This document shows positions 1 to 8,041 of a DNA stretch of 64,000 nt, in pieces. The stretch is taken from assembly GCA_963844055.1 (NCBI GenBank), contig CAWJMN010000001.1:1984001-2048000 (forward strand), given 5' to 3'. Both the position numbers and the translations under genes were made by a program. Numbering within the stretch: the first letter of the stretch is position 1; every line of letters begins with the position of its first letter. A model generated the notes under the pieces. The model worked only from the letters and a program-made list of their open reading frames with translations, was not told the origin of the DNA and did no database searches. Origin of the DNA: CAWJMN01 sp963844055. Its GTDB lineage: Bacteria > Planctomycetota > Planctomycetia > Pirellulales > Pirellulaceae.

Positions 1-62
1 AGCACCCTTTGGTTCTAACGCTTTTTAGTCAGGTCGATTCGGACTCAATCGACGTTCGTCCA

Positions 63-90
63 TTGCCGGCAAGGTTTGCCTTACCGGCAA
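63..90. repeat. Inverted repeat upstream of flgF
   Basis: Perfect 7-bp arms TTGCCGG (63-69) and CCGGCAA (84-90) around a 14-nt spacer, about 180 bp upstream of the sigma-54-like promoter. That is a usual distance for an enhancer-binding activator site, but it could equally be the hairpin of a gene to the left of the window. A second short dyad (GGCGG/CCGCC) lies at 148-163. No T-tract follows either. Confidence 0.35.
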
Positions 91-230
91 ATTCTGCGTG
101 GCAATCCTGGCTGCTCCTCTTGATAAGCGGCAATTTCTGCGGGTTGCGGCGGTAGCTGCCGCCGGTGGCTTTCTACGGCCCAAACAACAATTGCAATCGC
201 CCAAGTCTAGGCGCTGCAACCCCTTGGGGA

Positions 231-254
231 TGCTATCGCGGGCGTGCTATCGCG
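231..254. repeat. Direct repeat next to the flgF promoter
   Basis: The 10-mer TGCTATCGCG occurs at 231-240 and again at 245-254, a 14-bp period, ending 15 bp before the -24 element of the putative sigma-54 promoter. The repeat is plain in the sequence; a role as regulator binding site is inference from position. Confidence 0.4.
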
Positions 255-268
255 CGTGAAAGTGAACT

Positions 269-284
269 TGGCATGGCAGTTGCC
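269..284 (+). promoter_or_regulatory. Putative sigma-54 promoter of the flagellar operon
   Basis: TGGCATGGCAGTTGCC matches the RpoN consensus TGGCAYR-N4-TTGCW at all but the last base, with the required spacing between the -24 GG and -12 GC. Transcription would start near 296, about 43 nt before the flgF ATG. RpoN control of rod, ring and hook genes is well known in other bacteria; here it is predicted only. Confidence 0.65.
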
Positions 285-338
285 TATAAGGTTTGCCGTT
301 GTCGATGCTTTTCATTCCCTCACACGGCGTTGTTTATC

Positions 339-1100
339 ATGTCATACGGGCTCTATCTCTCCGCGGCAGGCGCCTTTGGCCAAAGCCAAAAGATTGACGT
401 GCTTAGCAATAACATGGCCAACATCGATACGGTTGGCTTTAAGAAAGAGCTCGCATTGCTAGAAGCTCGCGATGCCGAAGCCATTGAACGTGGGATCACC
501 GCACGCGGTACAAAGGGCATCGATGATATTGGCGGCGGCGTTCGGATGAATGCCACCTCGACCGACTTTCGCCTCGGCACGGTTCGCCCAACCGGTATCC
601 CAACTGACTTTGCCATGGAACGCGAAGACACGTTCTTTGCCGTGCAGCGCGACAAAGAAACGCTGCTCACGCGAGCTGGCAATTTTCAAATTGGTTCCGA
701 TGGACGTCTTCTAACGCGAGAAGGGGATTCGGTTCTCGCCACCGATGGCTCTGCGATTGTTCTCGATTCGCAGCTTCCTTGGCAAATGCTTCCTGGCGGC
801 GTCATTACTCAAGGTGGCGATGCCCGCGAGATCGCCGTTCGCGTTCCAGAAAACGTCAAGGACTTGCAAAAGGTGGGTCAGAACTACTTCTCCGCCAACA
901 AGACCTTGGTCAACCCTGCCACTCCCGAACAACGCAAAGTTCGCAGCGGCTACGTCGAACAATCAACGGTTAATCCCATGCAAGAGATGGTGGAGCTAAT
1001 CACCGCTTCGCGTGGCTATGAAACCAACATCAAGATGATTCAAAACCATGACTCCATGATGGGGTCGCTTGTCAGCCGCTTGTTAAGGCCACCCTCCTAA
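339..1100 (+). CDS. flgF: Flagellar basal-body rod protein FlgF
   Basis: Proximal rod protein of the flagellar basal body, 253 aa from the ATG at 339. The frame is open further upstream to 165, but the family begins with the MSYGLYLSAAGAF segment, so 339 is preferred. The N-terminal rod signature is seen in VLSNNMANIDTVGFKKE (residues about 21-37) and the C-terminal rod/hook helix in MVELITASRGYETN near the end. These helices form the coiled-coil core shared by FlgB/C/F/G/E. It is the first gene of a run of + strand flagellar genes and has the sigma-54-like site 55 bp upstream. FlgF and FlgG are close relatives; position before the canonical FlgG favours FlgF. Confidence 0.9.
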   Translation: MSYGLYLSAAGAFGQSQKIDVLSNNMANIDTVGFKKELALLEARDAEAIERGITARGTKGIDDIGGGVRMNATSTDFRLGTVRPTGIPTDFAMEREDTFFAVQRDKETLLTRAGNFQIGSDGRLLTREGDSVLATDGSAIVLDSQLPWQMLPGGVITQGGDAREIAVRVPENVKDLQKVGQNYFSANKTLVNPATPEQRKVRSGYVEQSTVNPMQEMVELITASRGYETNIKMIQNHDSMMGSLVSRLLRPPS

Positions 1101-1180
1101 GGCGTGACTAACGTTCGGTTGGACTTGTTAGCGTAAATATTCAGTTACAGTTTTCTTTTCAGAACTTATGAGGCTCACGG

Positions 1181-1987
1181 ATGAGCGTTCAATCCCTTTA
1201 CACTGCCGCCACCGGGATGGAGTCCCTGCAAACTAAGCTGGACGTCATTGCGAATAACTTGGCAAACGTAAACACGACCGCCTTCAAGAAGGGGCGTGCG
1301 AACTTTGAAGACCTGTTCTATCGCCAAAACACATTGCCAGGTGCTCAGGATCAGCAGCAGAACCTAACCGCCACCGGGACGGCCGTCGGTTTGGGTGTAC
1401 GCGTGCAAAGCGTGCAAACCAACTTCACCCAAGGGGCGATGACCGAAACGGGACGCCCAACCGATCTGGCGATTGAAGGGAACGGCTTCTTTCCACTGCA
1501 AGATCCTTCGGGTAACGGCACCGTCTATACCCGCAGTGGCAACTTCTCGGTCAATGCTCAAGGGCAAGTCGTAATCGGCTCGGCTCAAACCGGCCGCTTG
1601 GTGGAACCCAACATCACGATCCCGACCAACGCTACCGCAGTTAGCGTGACGTCGGATGGACGCGTGCTCGTCACGACGCCTGGCCAAACGACCCAGCAAC
1701 AAGTGGGCCAAATCCAACTCGCTTCATTCATTAACCCTGAAGGCTTGTTGAAGCTGGGCGAAAACCTCTACGCTCCCACGGAAGCCGCCGGTCAGGTAAC
1801 CCTGGTTACGGCCAATTCCCAAGGCGTTGGGGCCATTCGCCAAGGGATGCTCGAAGCCTCGAACGTCGAACCGGTGCAAGAGCTGATCGACCTGATCACC
1901 ACGCAACGTTCGTTCGAACTCAATTCGCAAGCGATCCAAGCAGGCGATCAAATCCTGACGCTGATCGCGAATCTTCGCCGTGGCTAA
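1181..1987 (+). CDS. flgG: Flagellar basal-body rod protein FlgG
   Basis: Distal rod protein, 268 aa, a normal length for FlgG. It starts MSVQSLYTAATGMESLQ and carries the rod signature LDVIANNLANVNTTAFKKG (about residues 20-38). The C-terminal segment VQELIDLITTQRSFELNS is typical of FlgG, which exits through the P and L rings. It lies 80 bp after flgF and 58 bp before flgA, so it is probably in the same transcript. Confidence 0.95.
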   Translation: MSVQSLYTAATGMESLQTKLDVIANNLANVNTTAFKKGRANFEDLFYRQNTLPGAQDQQQNLTATGTAVGLGVRVQSVQTNFTQGAMTETGRPTDLAIEGNGFFPLQDPSGNGTVYTRSGNFSVNAQGQVVIGSAQTGRLVEPNITIPTNATAVSVTSDGRVLVTTPGQTTQQQVGQIQLASFINPEGLLKLGENLYAPTEAAGQVTLVTANSQGVGAIRQGMLEASNVEPVQELIDLITTQRSFELNSQAIQAGDQILTLIANLRRG

Positions 1988-2045
1988 ATAGCGTAGTGCA
2001 ATTGGCGTCTCTCTGAGTTTGTTGACGAAGCGATTTGAACGAACC

Positions 2046-3098
2046 ATGTCACAGCCCACTCAAATCATGTTGTTTGCCCTGCTATTCACGCTTAGCAGTT
2101 GGTCGGCTGACGCTGCGGACATCTGTTTGACACGCGAAGTATCGGTCTCGGGCAATGTTGTTCGCTTGTCGGATGTCATCACGGCGGAAAATGCCGATCT
2201 TCCTGCTTCCATCGCTAACGTGGAGTTGGGGCTGACCCCTGCAGAAGGCAAAGAGAAGACGATTTCTGCCCAGCAAGTTCATGAATGTCTGCTGCTGAGT
2301 GGATTTGCTGCTGGCGAAGTTCGCGTCATGGGTTCGCCAGTGGTGATTGTGACCCGCGGCCATGGTGAAGCACGAAAGAATACCGTACACAAGCCGATGC
2401 TTGGCAGTGCCGATGTGGTGCAAGCCAGTGCCGCTGTCGCTGTCGACGAAGAAGATAAGGATGGCACGGTTGAAGAAAAGATCGTAGCCCTGCTTCGCCG
2501 TCAATCCGCATCGCCAGTCGAATGGCAAGTAGAAATCTTCGCTACCCCTCGTCAACATCAATGGCTGGCCGCTGCCAAGGAAGTTCGCGTCTCGGGTGGC
2601 CAAACGCCTTACCTGGGCAAGCAACTGTTCCTTGTGCAAGGTCAAGTCGCGGGCAAGCCAAGCCAGATTCAATTGCAAGCCAAAGTGAGTGGCACCCGTA
2701 CGGTTCTCGCTTTTGCACGTACGCTTCCCGCGGGCTCGATCATCACGGCCCAAGATGTTGTTGTTCGTCAGCTTCCGCACACCGTTGCCCCTGCAACCTA
2801 TGTCACCGATGCTCAAGAAGTCGTTGGCCAAGAAGTGGTTCGTCCGATTTCGGAAGGTGCACCGGTCTCCATGGAAGGTGTCAAAGAGCCACGCCTTATC
2901 AAGCGAGGCAGCCAAGTAGAAGTTCGTTCCATTGCCTCGGGCGTCATGATCAAGATGGCTGCCAAGGCAATGATGGATGGTGTGAAGGGTGAAGTGGTGT
3001 CGGTGGAAACGCTTGATACCAAAGAAAAGATCCAGGCACGCGTGACGGCAGCCAACACCGTTGAAATTTACGCCCTGGGAATCACGACCGGAAAATAA
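2046..3098 (+). CDS. flgA: Flagellar P-ring assembly chaperone FlgA
   Basis: Periplasmic chaperone needed to assemble the FlgI P-ring. I take the ATG at 2046 because it is followed directly by a Sec signal peptide (hydrophobic LFALLFTLSS, cleavage near ADAAD); a start at 2019 adds nine residues before it. The product is 350 aa, longer than many FlgA proteins. The C-terminal half carries the SAF-type segment around ARTLPAGSIITAQDVV (residues about 225-240) and then the FlgA beta region ending near VEIYALG. The N-terminal third is less conserved. It sits directly before the ring genes flgH and flgI. Confidence 0.85.
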   Translation: MSQPTQIMLFALLFTLSSWSADAADICLTREVSVSGNVVRLSDVITAENADLPASIANVELGLTPAEGKEKTISAQQVHECLLLSGFAAGEVRVMGSPVVIVTRGHGEARKNTVHKPMLGSADVVQASAAVAVDEEDKDGTVEEKIVALLRRQSASPVEWQVEIFATPRQHQWLAAAKEVRVSGGQTPYLGKQLFLVQGQVAGKPSQIQLQAKVSGTRTVLAFARTLPAGSIITAQDVVVRQLPHTVAPATYVTDAQEVVGQEVVRPISEGAPVSMEGVKEPRLIKRGSQVEVRSIASGVMIKMAAKAMMDGVKGEVVSVETLDTKEKIQARVTAANTVEIYALGITTGK

Positions 3099-3149
3099 TG
3101 AGTCGGCTGTTACCTGCCAATTGTATTCCAGCACACTGAAGACCGAGTT

Positions 3150-3944
3150 ATGACAAATCCCACTCCCACTGCGAAGCCTATTGTGCGAAACCTGCTTTTG
3201 GCAGGCGTCGTGGCGGCCGTCATCAGTGACTCCGCTGCCGTCGCACAGATTCCACTTCGCCCCGCCGGCGATGCCGAGTCGGATGGGCCTAACTCCAGCT
3301 TGTACAGTGGTGCTAACGCTCGCCAAAACAAGATGCAAATGCTGGCCTCGCAAGGGGAAGCACAAACTCGCAATCGATTTGCTCCTGCACCATCGCCCCC
3401 CGCCAGCTTTTACGAAGTGCAACCACCACCAGCGAAAGAAATTCGCGTAAACGACATCATCACAATTCGGGTTGATCTTGGTGCGAAGGTCACGACCGAT
3501 GGCGAAGTGCAACGGCGTAAGACGGGTCGTTACGATGCCGTTCTGAATGATTGGCTGTTCTTGACGGGCTTGCGTAAGGTTAAGGTCGCTCCTCAAACGG
3601 ACGGCGATCCTCGCGTACAAGCCAATACGAACCAGCAGTACCGTGCGACGGCCGAACTGGAAACGACGGAGTCGATGAAGTTCGAGATCGCTGCCAAGAT
3701 TGCTCACATTCTTCCCAATGGCAACTTAGTCCTCGAAGCCCATCGTGAAGTGCGAAACAATGAAGAAGTCTGGATCCATTCGCTGACGGGCGTTTGCCGC
3801 CGTGAAGACATCGGTCCCGGCAATTTTGTTCTGTCGAAGGATCTGGCCGACCTCACGATCGACAAGAAGGAATTCGGCAGCGTACGAGACGGGTACAAAC
3901 GCGGCTGGGTCGTTCGCTTTATGGACATGTTTAATCCCTTCTAG
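3150..3944 (+). CDS. flgH: Flagellar L-ring protein FlgH
   Basis: Outer-membrane ring protein, 264 aa. An N-terminal hydrophobic stretch (LLLAGVVAAVISDSAAVAQ) acts as export signal. The core motif VNDIITIRVD (about residues 101-110) and the C-terminal segment with GNFVLSKDLADLTI are characteristic of FlgH. Unlike the enterobacterial protein, there is no lipobox: the only cysteine is in the C-terminal part (GVCRRED). The ring would therefore be anchored without N-terminal lipid, or differently from the textbook form. The gene is placed between flgA and flgI, as expected for the ring block. Confidence 0.85.
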   Translation: MTNPTPTAKPIVRNLLLAGVVAAVISDSAAVAQIPLRPAGDAESDGPNSSLYSGANARQNKMQMLASQGEAQTRNRFAPAPSPPASFYEVQPPPAKEIRVNDIITIRVDLGAKVTTDGEVQRRKTGRYDAVLNDWLFLTGLRKVKVAPQTDGDPRVQANTNQQYRATAELETTESMKFEIAAKIAHILPNGNLVLEAHREVRNNEEVWIHSLTGVCRREDIGPGNFVLSKDLADLTIDKKEFGSVRDGYKRGWVVRFMDMFNPF

Positions 3945-4009
3945 GTTTGCAAGACTTCTAGCTGCTGGAATTTCCCACGCTTCGCCTTCTACTGTCTTTT
4001 GTGTGCCCT

Positions 4010-5089
4010 ATGATGATTCGCAAAACCTTGGCCATCCTGTTGTCGATCGCTTCGCTGTTGATCAGTCAGGTAGCGCTGGCTGATCTGCGTATTGGCGACA
4101 TTTGCCGAGTCAAAGGTCAGGAAGAAAACACGCTGCACGGCATTGGTCTCGTTGTTGGCCTAAAAGGAACGGGCGATGCTGATTCGAAGGCAACCCAGCG
4201 TGCCTTGGCCCGCTACATGGAACTGATGGGGCATCGCTTGGGGACCGATACCAAGGGCCAAACGATGTTCGATGAGCTCAAAGGGGTCAAAAACGTCGCG
4301 TTAGTTTTTGTCGAAGCGACGATTCCTGCCGGTGGAGCTCAGCAAGGTGATATCTTGGATTGCAACGTTAGTGCGATTGGTGCCAAGAGCCTGGATGGCG
4401 GAACGCTGATGCTAACGCAATTGCTAGGCCCCCTTCCTGGCGACAAGACGGTTTACGCACTGGCCAAGGGGCAGGTTTCCATCGATGACTTAGCTCGCCC
4501 TCAAGTGGGCCGCATTTCGCACGGCGTACAGCTGGAAACCCGCTTTCGCAATGAGTTCGTCAAGGATGGAAAAATCATTCTCGTCGTCAACAAGGATCAT
4601 GCCTCGTTCCAAACGGCAGCCGATTTGGAGCGGACGATCAATCTGGTTCCTGACTTTGGCAGCCTTAGCGTTGGTAGCAAGCCAGCCGCCCAAGCAATCG
4701 ACCAAACGAAGCTCGAAATCACGATTCCTAACACCTATGCCAACAACCCCGCTCTCTTTGTGGCAGTGCTTTTGGAAACTCGGATCTATCGTCCTCAGAC
4801 CGACACCAAGGTAATCATCAACGAACGCAAGAAGGCAATCATTGTCGGTGCCGACGTAGAAGTGGGCGCTGTCGCCGTGATGCACAAGAATCGCGTCATC
4901 CAGGTAGGAGCCGATCCGGTGGGCCAGTTTGTCGAAGTCGATCCCAATTCTTCAGCAACCGGTAAGACTCGCCTCTCCGCTTTGGTAGACGCCCTCAATA
5001 ACCTGAAAGTCCCTGCAGAAGATGTGATTGACATCGTGAAGATGCTCAAACACAAGCAAGCCCTGTTTGGTGAGCTCATTATCGAATAG
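4010..5089 (+). CDS. flgI: Flagellar P-ring protein FlgI
   Basis: Periplasmic P-ring subunit, 359 aa from the ATG at 4010 (GTG at 4001 and ATG at 4013 are alternatives). A signal peptide is followed by mature LRIGDICRVKGQEEN and the diagnostic GIGLVVGLKGTGD (about residues 46-58). Normal FlgI length. The conserved C-terminal segment with VIIVGADVEVG and the final NLKVPAEDVIDIVKML are present, the latter matching the helical end that precedes FlgJ in the operon. It follows flgH by 65 bp and precedes flgJ by 60 bp. Confidence 0.95.
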   Translation: MMIRKTLAILLSIASLLISQVALADLRIGDICRVKGQEENTLHGIGLVVGLKGTGDADSKATQRALARYMELMGHRLGTDTKGQTMFDELKGVKNVALVFVEATIPAGGAQQGDILDCNVSAIGAKSLDGGTLMLTQLLGPLPGDKTVYALAKGQVSIDDLARPQVGRISHGVQLETRFRNEFVKDGKIILVVNKDHASFQTAADLERTINLVPDFGSLSVGSKPAAQAIDQTKLEITIPNTYANNPALFVAVLLETRIYRPQTDTKVIINERKKAIIVGADVEVGAVAVMHKNRVIQVGADPVGQFVEVDPNSSATGKTRLSALVDALNNLKVPAEDVIDIVKMLKHKQALFGELIIE

Positions 5090-5149
5090 TGCTCACCAGC
5101 CTCTTGTGTTAACCGTCCAATATCACACCTTCGCCATCTTAAAAGTCTT

Positions 5150-5548
5150 ATGAACGCACTCAGCTCCATCTCGACCGGCCTTGGCTTCGATTCGGCCAAT
5201 GTGCAATCTGCTCGTGCTGCTCAGCAAAAGCAAGAGCAAGCCAACGGCTTGGTGGTGAAGAAGTCGGATGACTCCGATTTAAACAAGTGGCTGCAAACGG
5301 CCGGCAAGGATCCCAATCGTCCTACCACTCGCGAGGCCTTCGGCGATTTCGTCGGGCAAACCTTCTTCGGGCAATTGATTTCTTCCATGCGATCCACGGT
5401 AGACAAGCCAGCTTACTTTCATGGCGGTCGCGCTGAAGAAGTATTCCAAGGGCAGCTGGATCAAATGCTCGTGGAAAAGATGTCCGATGCCAGCAAAGAG
5501 ACCTTTGCAGATCCCATGTACAACCTGTTCATGATGCAGCAAAAGTAG
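5150..5548 (+). CDS. flgJ: Rod-binding protein FlgJ, N-terminal domain only
   Basis: Rod assembly scaffold of 132 aa. The conserved rod-binding core is visible as FVGQTFFGQLISSMRSTV (residues about 66-83) followed by FHGGRAEEVFQGQLDQML. It lacks the C-terminal muramidase domain of gammaproteobacterial FlgJ, which is common outside that group. A separate peptidoglycan hydrolase would have to open the wall for the rod. Its stop codon overlaps the possible GTG start of the following flgN by one base. Confidence 0.85.
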   Translation: MNALSSISTGLGFDSANVQSARAAQQKQEQANGLVVKKSDDSDLNKWLQTAGKDPNRPTTREAFGDFVGQTFFGQLISSMRSTVDKPAYFHGGRAEEVFQGQLDQMLVEKMSDASKETFADPMYNLFMMQQK

Positions 5549-5970
5549 TGGTTGGATTGTCGTTAGCTGCCCCAGTGAATGCTTCGTTGCCTCTCTCTTC
5601 CTTTATGCGGTTTGCAGATTCCATGAACTACACCGTCAGCCTAAATCTATCGCGCGACAAGTCCCCTGCAGTCTCGGCAGAAGGGTTCGACTTAGAGCAA
5701 GAGGTGACCGGCCTGCTTTCGGAACTCAAGAGCGTGCAGGAAGAGCTGCTGGCCGTCTTGGCCGAAAAGCACAAGTACCTAGCCGTGGCCGATGTCGAGA
5801 GCATGGCTCCCCTACAGGCTCGTGAACTTGTCCTGATGGATCGTCTGACGCAGTGCCAACTGCGTCGCGAACAGATCTTGAAGGTGGCAGAGGCGGCTGG
5901 TTCGCCCGCTGATAGTATCTCCCAGCTCAGCGAACAAGCTCCCATCAGGAAGTATGGGAGGACTGGGTAA
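5548..5970 (+). pseudogene. flgN: FlgN-like export chaperone, N-terminal part (frame broken)
   Basis: Helical chaperone for the hook-associated proteins FlgK/FlgL. This frame gives up to 140 aa from a GTG at 5548; ATGs at 5605 and 5623 are equally possible starts. Heptad-rich helices span LLSELKSVQEELLAVLAEKH and the region with LVLMDRLTQCQLRREQIL, as in FlgN. The frame then ends at 5970 after a non-conserved tail, while the expected C-terminal helix continues in the +1 frame from about 5954 to 6166. The span 5548-6166 is 619 nt, that is 3n+1, so removal of one base between about 5900 and 5960 restores a 205-aa protein. It could be a sequencing error, a true frameshift or two coupled ORFs. 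Confidence 0.65.
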
Positions 5971-6166
5971 AGAAGTGCGTGAATCACAAGCTAGGATGAG
6001 GCTTTTGCAGCATCAAAGTTTAACAAATTGGGTTTTAGCCCAGCGTGGCCTGCTTCATGTTTCGCAAATGTTAGAGATTATCGCCACTGGCGGCCGCATC
6101 CAGCCGACCTATGGAGATAAGGAGCGAGTCCATGCCCGTGGCGGCCTGCTCGATGACTGTGCCTAA
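5954..6166 (+). pseudogene. flgN: FlgN-like chaperone, C-terminal part in the shifted frame
   Basis: 70-aa frame overlapping the previous one by 17 nt. Its core (LLQHQSLTNWVLAQRGLLHV, then LEIIATGGRIQPTYG) looks like the C-terminal helix of FlgN-type proteins and not like FlgM. It has its own ATG at 5954 with AGGA (5948-5951 region) just upstream, so coupled re-initiation as a separate peptide is conceivable. A single-base insertion in one original gene is the simpler reading. Confidence 0.6.
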
Positions 6167-6261
6167 CGGGCCAGAGGTCTGATGCTGCCGGCGTCACGAC
6201 CCCAGGGATTCCTCCTCTTCAATTGCGAGGAACCCTTCGTAGCAAAGGATTGCTAGCTAGG

Positions 6262-6276
6262 GTTCCCAGGGGGAAC
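6262..6276. repeat. Short inverted repeat before flgK
   Basis: GTTCCC (6262-6267) and GGGAAC (6271-6276) form a tight dyad with a 3-nt centre, 23 bp before the flgK ATG. A looser one, TTCCTC/GAGGAA, lies at about 6209-6232. Either may affect flgK translation; nothing more can be said. Confidence 0.3.
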
Positions 6277-6299
6277 TCCATCGCGGTGGTTTTGCTGGC

Positions 6300-7997
6300 A
6301 TGACGCTATACAGCACGCTTCAACTTTCGAAGAACGCTCTCGAAGCCGCACAGATTGGTGTGCAGGTTACGGGCAATAACATCGCCAACGCGAATACGCC
6401 TGGCTATGTTCGTGAACGATTGAATCTCGTTCCAACACCAACCCAGCGTTACGGCGGATTGCTATTAGGCACCGGCGTGCGCGTTGACTCTATCACCCAG
6501 CAGACGGATCGCCTGCTCGAAACCCGCCTGCGATCCGCCGGAAGCGACGTCGCCAACACCGAGATTCAAGAGAACACCTATAACCAGCTGGAAACCATCT
6601 TAGGGACGGCCGGAACTGCTGACCTCAGCGCGGGGCTAACCAGCTTTTTCAACCGCATCCAAGACGTCCTCAATCAGCCCGATAGCGCTTCGGTCCGAAA
6701 CCTTGTTGCCCTGGAAGGGCGAAAGCTATCGGAACAGATCAAGCGGATCGATACGCAAGCCCGTGCGCTATACGACGATATCAACTCACAGCTCGGAACG
6801 GTTGCGGATGAGGTCAATTCCAAGCTGGCCCAAATCGCCAACCTCAACTTGCGAGTCCAAGAGGCCGAAGGTGGCAACGTTTCCAAGAGCGACGCCGTCG
6901 GTTTGCGCGATCAGCGGACAGTAGTGCTGAACGACCTTGCCAAAATCATCGATATCAAGACGCAAGAGCAACCTGCTGGCGACGTTTCCGTCTACAGCAA
7001 TGGCGACTATCTCATCTTTGAGGGAACCTATCGCCCCGTTGCAACGACCAACATTGTCAAAGATGGATTGACGACTAGCCAGCTTCGTATCAAAGAGACC
7101 GATGCTCCCGTAGCGACCTCTTCTGGCAAGATCGCGGGGCTGCTCACTTCGCGCGACGAGATTACGGCCGGCTTCCTTTCGAAGTTAAACGATCTTACTA
7201 AAACACTGGCAGGGGAATTCAATAAGGCCTATAGCTCTGGCCAGGGATTGGTGGGGTTCTCGTCGGTTACTGCGGTCAACCGAGTCGCAAACGCCAGCCA
7301 AGCACTGGACCAAGCGGGCCTAACCTTTACGCCGGTCAATGGCTCATTTCAGATCCTTGTCAAAAATGCCCAGACGAACCAGGTCTCGACCAAGACAATT
7401 ACAGTCGACCTAAACGGGCTGGATGAAGATACCTCGCTAACGACGTTAGCCAGTCAGATTGATGGGATCGATGGCATATCGGCTAAGATTGATAGCGATG
7501 GCAAGCTGGCCATTGCGGCCGACTCCACCAACGTCACGTTTAGTTTTGCCAACGATACTAGCGGCGCACTTGCAGCCCTCGGGATCAATACCTTCTTCAC
7601 GGGGTCGACCGCGCAAGACATCGGCGTTAATGCCAAGCTGTTTAGCTCTCCACAGTTGTTCGCCGCCAGCCAAGGTGGCGCAGGCGAAGATGCCAAAAAT
7701 GCAGAGTTGCTGGCTCAGTTTTTGCAAAAGCCGCCTGCGGGGCAGGATGGGCTCTCGATTGCCAATGTTTACGACAAGCTCGTCAGTGATGTGAGCGATG
7801 GTTCAGCAAGGACAAAAGCAGCGGCCGATGGGTTTCGAACGTTTCAAAAAACGCTGGATGGGCAATACCTTGCCGTGACCGGTGTAAGCATTGACGAAGA
7901 GACCGTCAAGCTGCTGACTTACCAACGCATGTTTCAGGCATCGGCGCGTGTGATTACGACCATCAATGAAATGCTCAACACGCTAATCAACCTGTAG
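6300..7997 (+). CDS. flgK: Hook-associated protein 1 (FlgK)
   Basis: Hook-filament junction protein, 565 aa, a normal FlgK length. The N-terminus SKNALEAAQIGVQVTGNNIA followed by NANTPGYVRERL is the flagellar rod/hook signature typical of FlgK. The C-terminus (ISIDEETVKLLTYQRMF-type segment, then VITTINEMLNTLINL) is the matching helix of the D0 core. The middle contains a hook-IN-like stretch (about residues 340-440). It follows flgN, its usual chaperone gene, and precedes flgL. Confidence 0.93.
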   Translation: MTLYSTLQLSKNALEAAQIGVQVTGNNIANANTPGYVRERLNLVPTPTQRYGGLLLGTGVRVDSITQQTDRLLETRLRSAGSDVANTEIQENTYNQLETILGTAGTADLSAGLTSFFNRIQDVLNQPDSASVRNLVALEGRKLSEQIKRIDTQARALYDDINSQLGTVADEVNSKLAQIANLNLRVQEAEGGNVSKSDAVGLRDQRTVVLNDLAKIIDIKTQEQPAGDVSVYSNGDYLIFEGTYRPVATTNIVKDGLTTSQLRIKETDAPVATSSGKIAGLLTSRDEITAGFLSKLNDLTKTLAGEFNKAYSSGQGLVGFSSVTAVNRVANASQALDQAGLTFTPVNGSFQILVKNAQTNQVSTKTITVDLNGLDEDTSLTTLASQIDGIDGISAKIDSDGKLAIAADSTNVTFSFANDTSGALAALGINTFFTGSTAQDIGVNAKLFSSPQLFAASQGGAGEDAKNAELLAQFLQKPPAGQDGLSIANVYDKLVSDVSDGSARTKAAADGFRTFQKTLDGQYLAVTGVSIDEETVKLLTYQRMFQASARVITTINEMLNTLINL

Positions 7998-8041
7998 TAC
8001 AAGGCCGTTCGATCTTTCTCATTTTTTTGCGATGATGTGCT

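Noticed and set aside
2082..3707. 541-codon open frame on the - strand opposite flgA and flgH
   Set aside because: It lies antisense to clearly conserved flagellar genes, has no recognisable domain, and its His/Cys/Arg-rich composition is that of a shadow frame.
5954..6166. Small frame taken as the anti-sigma factor FlgM
   Set aside because: Its NWVLAQRGLLHVSQMLEIIA core looks like the C-terminal helix of FlgN and it continues the broken flgN gene.
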